Notes: generated by a model not told the origin, from the sequence alone. A DNA stretch of 64,000 nt from Undibacterium_A arcticum (GCF_042660705.1 NZ_JBHSUQ010000001.1), one strand, 5' to 3'. Numbered from the stretch's first letter, positions 8,847 to 17,857 are shown. Program-made: numbers and translations.

Positions 8847-9824
8847 ATGACGTATAACCCACCACGCTGGCTGCCCAGCGGCCATTTGCAGACGATTTAT
8901 CCCGCTACCTGCATCGCGAAGCCGGTCATCGGCTACCGGCGCGAACGCTGGGATGCCCCGGACGGCGACTTTGTCGATGTCGATTTCGTTGACGGGCAGC
9001 CGGGTCAACCGTTCATCGTGCTGTTTCACGGGCTGGAAGGCTCGTCCGACAGCCACTATTCGCGCGCGCTGATGGCCGACATCGCGGCGCGCGGCTGGTC
9101 CGGCGCAGTACCGCATTTCCGCGGCTGCTCCGGTGAGATGAATCTGGCGCCGCGCTTCTATCATTCCGGCGATGCGGCCGAGGTCAACTGGATTCTGCGT
9201 CGGCTGCGCGCACGGCACCAGGGCATTTTCTACGTGGTCGGCGTCTCGCTCGGCGGCAACGCGCTGCTGCGCTGGCTCGGCGAATCGCAACACCAGGCCG
9301 AGATCGTCGATGCCGCCTGCGCGATTTCGGCGCCGCTCGATCTGGCGCAAGGTGGGGTCGCGTTGGCGAGCGGACTCAATCGCTTGTACACGCGGATGTT
9401 CCTGCAAACGCTGAAGCCGAAATGCCTGCACAAGCTGCAGCAATACCCCGACCTGTTCGACCGCGATCGCATGCTGCGCGCACGCGACTTGTATGAATTC
9501 GACAATGTCGTCACTGCGCCGCTGCACGGCTATCGCGACACCAACGACTACTGGGACCGCGCCAGCGCGAAGCATGTACTGACCGACATCACGGTGCCGA
9601 CCCTGGTGCTGAACGCGCGCAACGACCCGTTCCTGCCCGGCCACCATCTGCCGCGCCGGGCATCGTCGTCGGTCACGCTGGACTATCCGATGGAAGGCGG
9701 CCATGTCGGCTTCGCGGTCGGCGCCCTGCCCGGCCGCCTCACCTGGTTGCCGCAACGCGTGATCAGCTTCCTGCAAAACGGCGACAGCTCGGCCAACCAG
9801 AAAAACTATCTGGACCGCTCCTGA
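8847..9824 (+). CDS. YheT-family alpha/beta hydrolase
   Basis: A 325-residue alpha/beta-hydrolase of the YheT (AB hydrolase 4) family. The N-terminal PRWLPSGHLQTIYP motif is diagnostic of the family. The nucleophile elbow GVSLGGN carries the serine, and NARNDPFLP and EGGHVGF supply the likely catalytic aspartate and histidine. The natural substrate of YheT is not established; esterase activity is expected. An AGGAAA site lies upstream of the ATG. The next gene starts two bases after the stop, implying co-expression. Confidence 0.88.
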   Translation: MTYNPPRWLPSGHLQTIYPATCIAKPVIGYRRERWDAPDGDFVDVDFVDGQPGQPFIVLFHGLEGSSDSHYSRALMADIAARGWSGAVPHFRGCSGEMNLAPRFYHSGDAAEVNWILRRLRARHQGIFYVVGVSLGGNALLRWLGESQHQAEIVDAACAISAPLDLAQGGVALASGLNRLYTRMFLQTLKPKCLHKLQQYPDLFDRDRMLRARDLYEFDNVVTAPLHGYRDTNDYWDRASAKHVLTDITVPTLVLNARNDPFLPGHHLPRRASSSVTLDYPMEGGHVGFAVGALPGRLTWLPQRVISFLQNGDSSANQKNYLDRS

Positions 9825-9826
9825 GG

Positions 9827-10441
9827 ATGGACGCGATCGTTCAACAGGCACTGGCCAAATGGCCGAATGTGCCGCACTGCTACGGCTGGCTGGCGCTGGA
9901 CGCGCGCGGCGTCTGGCGCATGCGTGACGAACGTGCGCAACAGCACAATCTGCCGGGCGACAAGCTGGTGCATGCGGCATTGATCGGCTTCATCAATCGC
10001 AACTACGCACCGGACCCACAGGGCCGCTGGTATTTCCAGAACGGGCCACAGCGGGTCTACGTCAATCTGGAAGCATGTCCTTACATCGCGCATACCGATC
10101 CGGTGCAAGGCTTCGTGCTGCAGACCGGCGAAGCCCTGACCGCCATCGACGCGCTCTGGCTCAGCGACACCGGTCAGTTATTGCTGCAAAGCGGAGACAA
10201 GCTCGCGCAACTCGACGACCGCGACATGACACAATGCATGACCGCGTTGCGCATGAATGGCGCGACCGTCAGCGACGACGACTTGATGGCATGGGTGGCG
10301 GGTGCGGGACAGGACCAAGTGCCGGCGGCGCAGCTGACGCTGACCTGCGGCGGTACGCAGCACGTGGTGCGACGCATCGGACAGGCAGCGATCCCCGCCC
10401 AGTTCGGCTTTGTACGGTTGCCGCAACCAGACCCGGTTTAA
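9827..10441 (+). CDS. Conserved betaproteobacterial protein of unknown function (possibly DUF2946-labelled)
   Basis: A 204-residue protein beginning MDAIVQQALAKWPNVPHCYGWL. The N-terminal half, including LALDARGVWRMRDE and GRWYFQNGPQRVYVNLE, resembles a protein common in Burkholderiales; I recall a DUF2946-type label but cannot confirm it. There is no signal peptide or membrane segment. It starts two bases after the YheT-like hydrolase and is probably co-transcribed with it. No function is proposed. Confidence 0.7.
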   Translation: MDAIVQQALAKWPNVPHCYGWLALDARGVWRMRDERAQQHNLPGDKLVHAALIGFINRNYAPDPQGRWYFQNGPQRVYVNLEACPYIAHTDPVQGFVLQTGEALTAIDALWLSDTGQLLLQSGDKLAQLDDRDMTQCMTALRMNGATVSDDDLMAWVAGAGQDQVPAAQLTLTCGGTQHVVRRIGQAAIPAQFGFVRLPQPDPV

Positions 10442-10449
10442 TAGGTGGT

Positions 10450-10492
10450 TGGGTGCAACCCGCCGACGCCGCCCCATGATGGGTTGCACCCA
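10450..10492. terminator. Hairpin between convergent genes
   Basis: TGGGTGCAACCC pairs perfectly with GGGTTGCACCCA across a 19-base loop. It lies between two convergent genes and may stop transcription from both sides. The same arm sequence occurs in the hairpin at 27727-27783, so it belongs to a dispersed repeat family. Confidence 0.6.
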
Positions 10493-10519
10493 TCCCACGG
10501 AAGCGCGCGATACGACCCG

Positions 10520-12046
10520 CTAGTCCTTCTTCTTATCCTGCAGTTCTTCCTTCCGCTTCGCCTTCATCTCGCGTTCGCGCGCATCGATCACGGCCTGATC
10601 GTAGAACGATGCATCCGGCGCGCGCCGCGCGATCGACAGCTGCTCCAGCGCCGACGGCAACGTGCCTGCCAGTGCATACGATTCGGCCAGTGCCATATGC
10701 TGTTGCGCCTGCTTGCCCTGCGCCGCATAGATACTGGCGAGTTGCTCATACAGCTTGGGCTCCTGCCGATACAACTGGGTCTGGTCGCGCAAGAACCGCG
10801 TCGCATCGTCCAGTCGCCCTGCCGCGGTCAGCGCCTGCGCATACTGATACGCCAAACCGCGCGACAGGGGAAACTGGGTGCGCGCCGTTTCCGCTTCCTC
10901 TACTGCATCGGCCGCATGCGCGGCGGCCAGCTTGATCTCAATCGACAGATTGGCAAAGATCGCATTCGAACTGGCGCCCTGGCCTGCGGCGGCGCTCGTG
11001 CGCCCCTGCCGCAACAGGCTCTGCGCCTTGTCGTACGCGCCCTGGCGCAACGCGACCAGCGCCAGTCCATACTGCGCGGCCGCAGTCTGGGTGCGGATTT
11101 TTTGCGCCAGCTGATTGTCAAACACCGCCGCGGCGTCGCGCAGGGCCTGTGGCGAACCATCCTGCAAGATGCGCGCGCGAGCCCGGATCAGATGAAAGTC
11201 CAGACTGTCGGCGCGCTGCTTGTAACGCTGGCTGCGGATGCGGGCCTGAATATCGGCGATGCGTTCGGTGGTCAAAGGATGGGTCAGCAGGAACGGCGGC
11301 ACCGCATCCGAGTAGGAACGGGCGGCGGTTTGCAAGCGCCCGAAGAAGGCCACCATGCCGGAGGTATCGAATCCCGCCTCGCCCAGAATCTGAAATCCGA
11401 CCCGGTCGGCCTCGCGCTCGGCGTCGCGGCTGAAATTGAGCTGCCGCTGCAGGGCCAGCCCCTGACCGCCAGCCAGAATCGCCATCGGTGCATCGCCGCC
11501 GTTGTTGGCACGGGCCGACAGGATCGCGAGCACAGCCGACGCCAGCGGGATCAGGGCGTCCTGATGCCGCTTGCCCAGCATCCGCGCAATATGCCGCTGC
11601 GCCACGTGCCCGATCTCGTGCGCCATCACCGATGCCAGTTCCGACTCGGTCTGCGCGGCCAGGATCAGGCCGGAATGCACCGCGATGAAGCCGCCCGGCA
11701 GCGCAAAGGCATTCAGCGCCGGATCACGCACCGCAAAGAAGAAGAAATCGTAACCGGCTTCACCGCGGACATCGGGCCGCACCGCCAGCAGGCCGCTGCC
11801 GAAATTATTCAGGTATTCCAGCAGCGGCGCATCGTCCAGATAATCGCGGTCGCGCCGGATATCGCGCATGATCTCATCGCCCAGCTTGCGCTCCAGCAGC
11901 GGCGACAATTCCTCGCGCTCGGTATCGCCCAGATTCGGCAGATTCGGATGGCCCTGCGCGGCGCTGATTGCCGGCGCAGTCGCCAGCGGCAATCCGCACA
12001 GGACGGCCAGCAAGGTCGTCCTCAACAGGCGCGACAATGGTTTCAT
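10520..12046 (-). CDS. M48-family metalloprotease with TPR repeats, BepA-like
   Basis: A 508-residue exported zinc protease. The start MKPLSRLLRTTLLAVLCGLPLATAPAIS is a signal peptide ending near residue 30, which decides this ATG over the longer open frame. The zinc motif HEIGH (MAHEIGHVAQRH) and the downstream glutamate ligand in SRDAEREADRVGF are intact. The C-terminal half is alanine-rich with TPR-like helical repeats. The architecture matches E. coli BepA/YfgC, which degrades misassembled LptD and BamA-related outer-membrane proteins in the periplasm. It is divergent from moaC, sharing a roughly 95-base promoter region. Confidence 0.9.
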   Translation of the reverse strand: MKPLSRLLRTTLLAVLCGLPLATAPAISAAQGHPNLPNLGDTEREELSPLLERKLGDEIMRDIRRDRDYLDDAPLLEYLNNFGSGLLAVRPDVRGEAGYDFFFFAVRDPALNAFALPGGFIAVHSGLILAAQTESELASVMAHEIGHVAQRHIARMLGKRHQDALIPLASAVLAILSARANNGGDAPMAILAGGQGLALQRQLNFSRDAEREADRVGFQILGEAGFDTSGMVAFFGRLQTAARSYSDAVPPFLLTHPLTTERIADIQARIRSQRYKQRADSLDFHLIRARARILQDGSPQALRDAAAVFDNQLAQKIRTQTAAAQYGLALVALRQGAYDKAQSLLRQGRTSAAAGQGASSNAIFANLSIEIKLAAAHAADAVEEAETARTQFPLSRGLAYQYAQALTAAGRLDDATRFLRDQTQLYRQEPKLYEQLASIYAAQGKQAQQHMALAESYALAGTLPSALEQLSIARRAPDASFYDQAVIDAREREMKAKRKEELQDKKKD

Positions 12047-12141
12047 GGCGGCAAAAAGGCGATTATTTTTCACGATGCTATGATACCCGCAGTCGCGATT
12101 TGTTCCACTCTGCGCTTTCCCTCTGATATCACTCCACCCCC

Positions 12142-12669
12142 ATGACCAGCCATCAACCCGAATCACCCAACACCGGCGACGCCGCGGAAAATACAGCGGG
12201 ATTGACCCATTTTGATGCGCGCGGCCAGGCCCACATGGTCGACGTCGGTGCCAAGAACGACACCCATCGCATCGCCATCGCCGCCGGCACGATCCGCATG
12301 AAGCCTGAAACGCTGGCGATCGTCGAAGCCGGCACCGCGAAAAAAGGCGACGTGTTGGGCATCGCCCGGATCGCCGCCATCATGGCCGCCAAACGCACCA
12401 GCGACCTGATTCCGCTATGCCATCCGCTGGCCCTGACCAAAGTATCGGTTGAATTTTCCGTCGATGCGGCGCGCTCGAGCGTGCACTGCACCGCCCAGGT
12501 GGAAACCCACAGCAAGACCGGGGTCGAGATGGAAGCGCTGACCGCGGTGCAGGTCGGCTTATTAACCATCTACGATATGTGCAAGGCGGTCGATCGCGGC
12601 ATGGTGATGACCGATGTGCGGGTGCTGGAAAAGCACGGGGGAAAGTCGGGGGATTGGGTGGCTCCTTAG
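12142..12669 (+). CDS. moaC: Cyclic pyranopterin monophosphate synthase MoaC
   Basis: A 175-residue MoaC, which with MoaA converts GTP to cyclic pyranopterin monophosphate, the first step of molybdenum cofactor synthesis. Motifs DLIPLCHPL, TGVEMEALTA and the active-site segment IYDMCKAVDRGM (aspartate and lysine) are intact, as is the closing GGKSGDW. A roughly 12-residue N-terminal extension precedes the family start. Two broken partial copies of this gene lie about 5 kb downstream (17296 and 18168). Confidence 0.95.
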   Translation: MTSHQPESPNTGDAAENTAGLTHFDARGQAHMVDVGAKNDTHRIAIAAGTIRMKPETLAIVEAGTAKKGDVLGIARIAAIMAAKRTSDLIPLCHPLALTKVSVEFSVDAARSSVHCTAQVETHSKTGVEMEALTAVQVGLLTIYDMCKAVDRGMVMTDVRVLEKHGGKSGDWVAP

Positions 12670-12761
12670 CTAAAAAATTACATTATCGTCGCTTTGCCAA
12701 CCAGCTTGCGAAGACTCCCTCATCCAGCCGCACGATTGCCCATTAAAGCAGTAGACACACT

Positions 12762-13452
12762 ATGCCATCCATGCCACAACAAACATCAACTGCACTGACC
12801 GACGAACAAATGGGACCAGCTTGAAGCGTTCCTCGATTCGGTTGACGATGCGATGGGTCTTGAAGAAATCGACGGTTTTTTCTGTGCCTTGATTGCAGGT
12901 CCTGAACTGGTGATGCCCAGCGAGTATTTACCCTATGTGTTCGGGGGTGATATTCCAGAATTCAGTACAGAAGAGCAATTCAGCGAAATTCTGGGGTTTC
13001 TTTATCAGCACTGGAACCACATTGTGGGGACCTTGCTTCAGGATGAAATCTACCTTCCGATCTTGTTTGAAGACGAAACCGGAAAGTGCCACGCCAACGA
13101 TTGGGCTCATGGCTATATGCTTGGAGTGCAGTTGCGGCCGGAAAGTTGGTCTGGGCTGATCAACGATGAGGAAAATGGCGGCCTCATGATACCTGTCATG
13201 GCTTTGCACTTCGAACACGATGATGACCCGGAACTAAGGCCAGAGCCGATTTCTGAGGACAATCGGGAAAGCCTTATTACTCACATGGCGGGATCAATTC
13301 TCGGAATCTACCGATACTTTGCGCCGGCGCGCATGCAAGGTGTGCAGCAACCAATTCGACGCCAGCAGCCGAAGATCGGACGCAATGACCCTTGTTACTG
13401 TGGCTCGGGTAAAAAATTCAAGCATTGCCATGGAGCGGTGAGGTTGCATTGA
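12762..13452 (+). CDS. UPF0149/YecA-family protein with SEC-C zinc motif (frame break)
   Basis: From the ATG at 12762 the protein reads MPSMPQQTSTALTDEQ and breaks at about 12808, where CAAATGG has one A too many. With CAATGG it continues WDQLEAFLDSVDDAMGLEEIDGFFCALIAGP, giving about 229 residues. The YecA domain occupies roughly residues 15-180, and the C-terminus has a SEC-C metal-binding motif (NDPCYCGSGKKFKHCHG) like that of SecA. YecA binds metal and has been linked to SecA/ribosome contacts; its exact role is unsettled. Codon use is less GC-rich than its neighbours. Without repair the only open frame starts at 12853. Confidence 0.8.
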
Positions 13453-13499
13453 CGTACCACGCAAATGTGATTGCCGTAAAGGGGGGCAACTCCCTAATA

Positions 13500-13677
13500 C
13501 CGTTCAGTTAAGGCAAATTCTTATGCTTGCGCGCTTCCTTCCTTCGATACGGAGCTGCGCTCCTACTCAGGACGAACGGGTGTTTGTGAAATTTAAAGAA
13601 AACCGTTCGCCCTGAGTAGGGGCAGCGCCCCGTATCGAAGGGTACGCTCCGAGCCAGACATTTTCTTAACTGAACGG
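13500..13677. mobile_element. MITE-like palindromic element
   Basis: A 178-base element with perfect 13-base terminal inverted repeats (CCGTTCAGTTAAG / CTTAACTGAACGG). Extended, imperfectly paired arms include CTTCGATACGG / CCGTATCGAAG and GACGAACGG / CCGTTCG. It has no coding capacity. Size, terminal repeats and AT-rich loop fit a miniature inverted-repeat transposable element or a large REP-like hairpin. I could not identify a clear target-site duplication. Confidence 0.6.
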
Positions 13678-13685
13678 CATTTGGG

Positions 13686-14258
13686 TCAGCTTCCTGAACT
13701 TTGCCGTCTTATCATTTCACTGCGCAATGCATTCATCTGGTCTCGTATATTCGTGCGAATGAATCGGAGTCCGACGCCAGGTGGTATCCATGTACCTGAA
13801 ATTGTTTCACTGTGGTAGACGATATGCGTGCTGCTTCCCTGATCAATTAATCTTGTCGTCGCATCCCCTTTTTTCAGCGTGCCGCTAATTACGTGCGATC
13901 GGATTTGACTGTAAGGTTTCAGGTCAACGTCTCGTACCGTATCAACTGACATCGACAGAAATCCAAATGGCACTGTACTGGTTTGCGACACACGCAGCCT
14001 ACTGTCGCCACGCTCCACGACTATGCTTGTGCGCAAGTTCGGTACGAACCGCGTCATGTGCTCATAATCGACCAGCACATTCCATGCCTGCCGTTGGGTG
14101 GTCGGCACATTAAAGGCTGCGTCGACAATTACTAATTCACCGACTTTTTTCACGAATACATCGATGCCTTGATCGTCGGCGGCGTTGGCAAGACCAACAA
14201 GGGGAGCAATCGAAAATATTGCAACTGCGAGAATTATCTTGACCCAAAATTTGGCCAT
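13686..14258 (-). CDS. Exported SRPBCC (START-like) protein
   Basis: A 190-residue protein with a signal peptide (MAKFWVKIILAVAIFSIAPLVGLANA, cleavage near residue 26) and an SRPBCC/polyketide-cyclase-like lipid-binding fold after it. The fold is suggested by the VPTTQRQAWNVLVDYEHMTRFVPN segment, typical of helix 1 and its preceding strand. The ATG at 14258 was preferred over the longer frame because the signal sequence starts there. Function is unknown; a hydrophobic ligand in the periplasm is a reasonable inference. It stands alone on the minus strand among small secreted plus-strand genes. Confidence 0.78.
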   Translation of the reverse strand: MAKFWVKIILAVAIFSIAPLVGLANAADDQGIDVFVKKVGELVIVDAAFNVPTTQRQAWNVLVDYEHMTRFVPNLRTSIVVERGDSRLRVSQTSTVPFGFLSMSVDTVRDVDLKPYSQIRSHVISGTLKKGDATTRLIDQGSSTHIVYHSETISGTWIPPGVGLRFIRTNIRDQMNALRSEMIRRQSSGS

Positions 14259-14479
14259 GTCAGTCTTCCTCATTTGTTGACAAGCGTTATCGCAATAACG
14301 AACCTGATTGCATTCCAAGAATTTCCCCCATGGGTCAAAGTATCCCCCTTGCCAGCCCTGATGCATACCAAAATGTAACTGGTTGTAATAGCGGTCAACG
14401 CTACCCTTATGCCAGTCGTTTTTTGGCGCATGCCCTCAGGAATCACCTGAGTCATTCAAGATAACGTAAGGGAATACAA

Positions 14480-14799
14480 ATGAATAAATTGCTCGCTACT
14501 CTGATCGCCGGCTTGTTCGCTACTTCTGTTTCGCTCAAGCTGCAGCGCCGTCTGCACCAGTAGCGCCAGCCGCGCCAAGCACCAAAGCTGTAAAAGCTGA
14601 TGCGAAAGAAACGAAAGCCGTCGTCAAAGCCGACGCCAAGGAATTGAAAACTGACGTCAAGGCCGATGCAACAGTGGCGGACGCTCAACAGGACGCCAAG
14701 CAAACGAAACTGAAGGCACACCGTAAAGCCGCTAAAGCGAAAGCCACAGCACACGCTATCGAAGCCAAGGCGGATGCTAAAGAAGTCGCACCGAAGTAA
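14480..14799 (+). CDS. Small exported Ala/Lys-rich protein (frame break)
   Basis: The start MNKLLATLIAGLFATSV is a signal peptide. The frame then breaks at about 14530, where GTTTCGCTC needs one more T to read FAQAAAPSAPVAPAAP. Repaired, the product is about 106 residues: a cleaved leader followed by a charged, low-complexity Ala/Lys/Asp helix with KADAKE-type repeats. Such proteins occur widely in Burkholderiales without known function; the repeats recall LEA/apolipoprotein-like amphipathic helices. A good intrinsic terminator follows at 14815. Confidence 0.7.
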
Positions 14800-14814
14800 T
14801 CAAGTAATTAGCGC

Positions 14815-14845
14815 CAAAAAAGACAGGCTCGCCCTGTCTTTTTCA
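14815..14845 (+). terminator. Intrinsic terminator after the Ala/Lys-rich protein
   Basis: An A-tract precedes AGACAGG-CTCGC-CCTGTCT, a 7-base-pair stem with a 5-base loop, followed by a T5 run. It lies about 20 bases after the stop codon. Confidence 0.85.
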
Positions 14846-15005
14846 TTTCCAGATCTAGGAAAATATGGGCGTATCAAACAAGGAAATGTTTGACCAGACG
14901 ACTTTTTTGATCGATGAAATGTCTTGTCACGGTAGTTACCCATGCAGGGTGGGAACGCAAGGCGATTCTGGATTGAATAGAACCATCACCCAAGGAGAAA
15001 CCCTC

Positions 15006-15402
15006 ATGAAAAAAATATCTCACCATTGCCGCAGGATTGATCGCAAGCGCCACCTTAATGATGGCGGCGGCGCCAGCCATGGCAGGACGTGTTGATGTGG
15101 ACGTGAATATCGGCATTCCTGGCCTGTTCCCAGCCCCGGTGTATGTGCAACCGCGACCCGTCTATGTACAGCCGGAGCCGGTCTATGTGCAACCGCGTCC
15201 CGTCTATGTGCAGCCGGAGCCGGTCTATGTGGAAGCACGTCCCGTTTATATTGAACAGGGACGGGATCACGACTGGCGTGAGCGTCAGCTCAGGGCTCGT
15301 CAATGGCAGGAGCAGCAGTGGCACGAACGCCATCACCGTGAAGACCGCCATGATGGGCGCCGTGACCATGACAATGGCGAACACCGTGGCCATGACGATT
15401 AA
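15006..15402 (+). CDS. Small exported protein with VYVQPxP repeats and a charged His/Arg/Asp tail (frame break)
   Basis: A GGAG site precedes the ATG. The A7 tract right after it puts the leader out of frame. With six A the start reads MKKYLTIAAGLIASATLMMAAAPAMAG, a clean signal peptide. Repaired, it is about 131 residues. After a short VDVDVNIGIPG segment come about five heptads of the type VYVQPRP/VYVQPEP (nucleotides 15138-15245, a 42-base double unit), then an Arg/Gln/His/Asp-rich tail. Proteins with PVYV/PPVYY repeats are common secreted proteins of betaproteobacteria with no assigned role. Confidence 0.72.
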
Positions 15403-15718
15403 ATGCTGGTTCCATGCCTTGCCGTTTGCGCACTGAACACAGCTGGTCAAACTGTGACACTAGCCCGAGTATGGGTAGGAGCATCACGATCATGACCGCG
15501 CGAAGCAGGTGCGTCATGCAAAGCATCATCATCATTATGTGAAGCACCATCACGATGTCGTACACACAAAGTAGTCTGCCGCAAATGCACCGGCCTAAAA
15601 TGCGGTCGTAATATACCCGTCGGTGCGGTCAAGTAAGCCGTGAGGGTCGTTTGATCGACGTAGATGTCTCGTCGGCTAAAAATGACGCCAGATAACTAAA
15701 ATGTTAAATCGGAAGACC
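15403..15718. other. Intergenic stretch with a possible decayed small secreted gene
   Basis: No intact gene. Around 15512-15635 one frame reads a His-rich segment (KHHHHYVKHHHDVVH) and, after a shift, a short Cys-containing tail (VVCRKCTGLKCGRN) ending at a stop near 15636. This may be the remains of a small His-rich exported protein, or chance. The rest holds nothing recognised. Confidence 0.3.
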
Positions 15719-16117
15719 ATGAAATTATTCATGCAGTCGCTTGCACTGAGTGCCGGGTTTCTGATGTCCGCCCATGGCTTCGCGCAAACTTCCACTGCAA
15801 CTCCCCCTACAGAGCCGGCAACGTCGGCACCGGTCCCCGCAGCAACGAATGGGGCGATGACGGCAAATCCTGCGGCACCGGCAACGACTGCAACGACGAC
15901 TACCGCGACGAAGCAGGCAACAAAACCCGCGAACAAATTACCAGCAACAGCCGCGCCAGGCGGCGGTCATGGCAGGGTATGGGTGAATACCGCTTCCAAT
16001 ACCTATTACTGCCGCGGCGCCAAATACTACGGCACAACTAAAACCGGCGCATACATGAGCGAAGCCGACGCTAGGGCCAAAGGCAATCATCCGAAGCGCA
16101 AGAAAGCCTGTTCGTAG
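15719..16117 (+). CDS. Small exported protein with a Thr/Ala/Pro-rich linker and conserved C-terminal domain
   Basis: From the ATG at 15719 (GGAAG ribosome site) the product is 132 residues. MKLFMQSLALSAGFLMSAHGFAQ is a signal peptide. Residues about 24-85 form a low-complexity Thr/Ala/Pro linker. The last roughly 48 residues (GRVWVNTASNTYYCRGAKYYG, then TKTGAYMSEADARAKG to KKACS) form a compact domain with two cysteines. This domain is seen in many small secreted proteobacterial proteins; its function is unknown. An upstream ATG at 15701 is possible but lacks a better ribosome site. A terminator follows at 16177. Confidence 0.78.
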   Translation: MKLFMQSLALSAGFLMSAHGFAQTSTATPPTEPATSAPVPAATNGAMTANPAAPATTATTTTATKQATKPANKLPATAAPGGGHGRVWVNTASNTYYCRGAKYYGTTKTGAYMSEADARAKGNHPKRKKACS

Positions 16118-16176
16118 GTTTCCGCCGTTGTTGTCGTCGCGCAATTGCGACGTTGCGACCGACTAGGAAAATGAAG

Positions 16177-16204
16177 GAGTGGCCGCAGCGCCACTCTTTT
16201 TTTC
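16177..16204 (+). terminator. Intrinsic terminator
   Basis: GAGTGGC pairs with GCCACTC across a 6-base loop, followed by a run of T. It lies about 60 bases after the preceding small secreted gene. The remaining 16205-16514 stretch shows no gene and probably carries the promoter of the next one. Confidence 0.85.
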
Positions 16205-16514
16205 GCCAAGCTTTCGTACCTTGCCATGTCTGTTTTATGAGTAAACGTCGGCCAGGAGCGCAAGTTTGTGCGCAGGGTTTTGCCTGCAATGGGCAAAGAA
16301 ACGCAGACGGCAGCAACAGAGCGTAATTAACAACCGCAGCATCAATGGAACGATCCGGTGCCCTCAAGCCATCGCGTCTTATTCGAGATTGACACAACTC
16401 GTATCAATCGTTACTGATTTGTATTGGTCGTTCCAAGAGCAGTATCTATAGTGAACATAGGAGGACGGAAATTTAATAATCGCTAACAACGCAATAGCAG
16501 TAAAAGGTGTTGTC

Positions 16515-16939
16515 GTGAAGAAGCTTATGGTTTTGTGGTTGGCAGCAGTCGCGCTGACATTGTCCATGGGCATTGGTTTTGCTGCGGCGCGCAACTCAGA
16601 TGGCATGCATGGTCATGGGGGTCCGGAGGCGCGCCAAGGATTTGAGCATCATGGGTTTCATCGTGGGTTTGAACCCCACCAAGGGTTTGTACGTCCCCAT
16701 GGATTTGGCAGGTTCCACCATTTTGATCGGCATTCCAGGGTCATCATCATCGGCGATCCTTTTTTTGGGCGCCAATCTACTACGCTCCTCCTCTGTACAC
16801 CGAGCAATACCCGCCAGTTTATGTTGCACCCGGCGTAAATTACAGTTATTACTGCACTGACCCTAGTGGTTATTACCCGCAGATTCAATATTGTCCGAAC
16901 GGCTGGCTGCGCGTTGTCCCGGACATTTCGCCCGACTGA
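16515..16939 (+). CDS. Small exported Gly/His/Tyr/Pro-rich protein (frame break)
   Basis: A signal peptide (MKKLMVLWLAAVALTLSMGIGFAAA) is followed by a Gly/His/Phe-rich region and HSRVIIIGDPFF. The frame breaks at about 16760 in a T7 run; one more T gives FWAPIYYAPPLYTEQYPPVYVAPG. It then continues to YCTDPSGYYPQIQYCPNGWLRVVP, a two-cysteine C-terminal motif common in exported betaproteobacterial proteins. Repaired length is about 141 residues. An outer-membrane or surface location is plausible; function is unknown. Confidence 0.72.
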
Positions 16940-17046
16940 AACTTGATAGGCATTCACGCCGGTGGCGATGTAAATGACTGTCTCAATTCGTCTTCAGCGT
17001 GACCACTGGCGGCGAATCCCAATTGTTATTAGAATTGCAGAATATC

Positions 17047-17123
17047 GGGGCGGTAGCTCAGTTTGGGAGAGCGCTGCGTTCGCAATGCAGAGGTCGTGAG
17101 TTCGATCCTCATCCGCTCCACCA
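17047..17123 (+). tRNA. tRNA-Ala (CGC anticodon)
   Basis: A complete 77-base cloverleaf with encoded CCA. The acceptor stem GGGGCGG/CCGCTCC contains the G3:U70 pair that identifies alanine tRNA. The D stem is GCTC/GAGC, the anticodon stem CTGCG/TGCAG with loop TTCGCAA (anticodon CGC, codon GCG), and the T arm GTGAG-TTCGATC-CTCAT. It stands alone, directly upstream of the region holding moaC fragments and a toxin-antitoxin pair. Confidence 0.95.
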
Positions 17124-17295
17124 CAACAATGGCACGGAACCTGTCAACAGGACTGGGCCAAAATCCTGCCAAAATTCTGTCCAAATGCATTGGACAAGAT
17201 CGATGAATTTAGCCAGATTCTGATTGACGATCTAAACGTCACACCAGCAGCAAACCCAAGCGCAGCAATGGTTTCAAGCGAAGCTTGTACTGCCA

Positions 17296-17423
17296 TGCCG
17301 GTCGGCTTCTTAACTATCTACGATATATGCAAGGGCGTCGATCGCGGCATGGTGAGGACCGAGGTGCGGGTGCTGGAGAAGCATGGCGGGAAGTCGGGGG
17401 ATTGGGTGGCGGACGAGAATTGA
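17296..17423 (+). pseudogene. moaC 3'-end fragment (copy A)
   Basis: About 38 codons matching the end of moaC at 12550-12669, reading VGFLTIYDICKGVDRGMVRTEVRVLEKHGGKSGDW and a short new tail before TGA. It lacks the first three-quarters of the gene, so it cannot be functional. It begins abruptly about 170 bases after tRNA-Ala. Confidence 0.85.
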
Positions 17424-17472
17424 TCGCAAGGGTGGCCAATCGTGTGGACACCGTCCCCGTCTCACAAGCGAA

Positions 17473-17857
17473 TTATGCAATGCGTTGTCGAAACCAATTC
17501 GCCAGCTGCTTCTCGTCCAGCTGACCGCCCGCGACCGCCTCCATCGTAAGAATCGCGTCGGTTGCGGAGAATTGGAGAATCACACCGTTGTCTGCCAAAA
17601 ACACGCGAGCAACGACCCAGGCAGTGCGCTTGTTGCCACCGCTAAAGCCATTATTACGCGCAAATCCATAAGCGTAGGCTGCGGCGAGATCGGCTGCGTC
17701 CGGTGTTGGTTTGCCGTAGACAGCGAGCTGTTCCGGCCGGGCCAACGCAGATTCGATCGCATTTATCGCGAATACCATCCAACCCGCCATGTCGTGCCAG
17801 CTGGATTTCGTGCACAGCATAAACCAGATCGCTCCGAACCCAGCGCCAAGCCGTCAT
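17473..17857 (-). pseudogene. Doc/Fic-family toxin (frame break, degraded motif)
   Basis: A death-on-curing family protein, about 127 residues if repaired. The N-terminal half (WRWVRSDLVYAVHEIQLARHGGLDGIRD) and the rest (AIESALARPEQLAVYGKP onward) lie in different frames. The shift is at about 17765, where GATAAATGCG has one A too many. The Fic-type catalytic loop, normally HxFxDGNKR, reads NGFSGGNKR here: the catalytic histidine is asparagine and the acidic residue is glycine. These are two substitutions independent of the frame shift. Its ATG overlaps the antitoxin stop. I read it as an inactivated toxin that would have modified EF-Tu in the Doc paradigm. Confidence 0.75.

Noticed and set aside
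10445..12145. 566-codon plus-strand frame opposite the BepA-like gene
   Set aside because: It lies opposite a protease with intact zinc motif and signal peptide, has no ribosome site and a composition typical of antisense frames.
17047..17123. tRNA as part of a tRNA cluster or duplicated attachment site
   Set aside because: No second copy of the tRNA 3' end was found downstream within the window, so no attachment repeat can be claimed.
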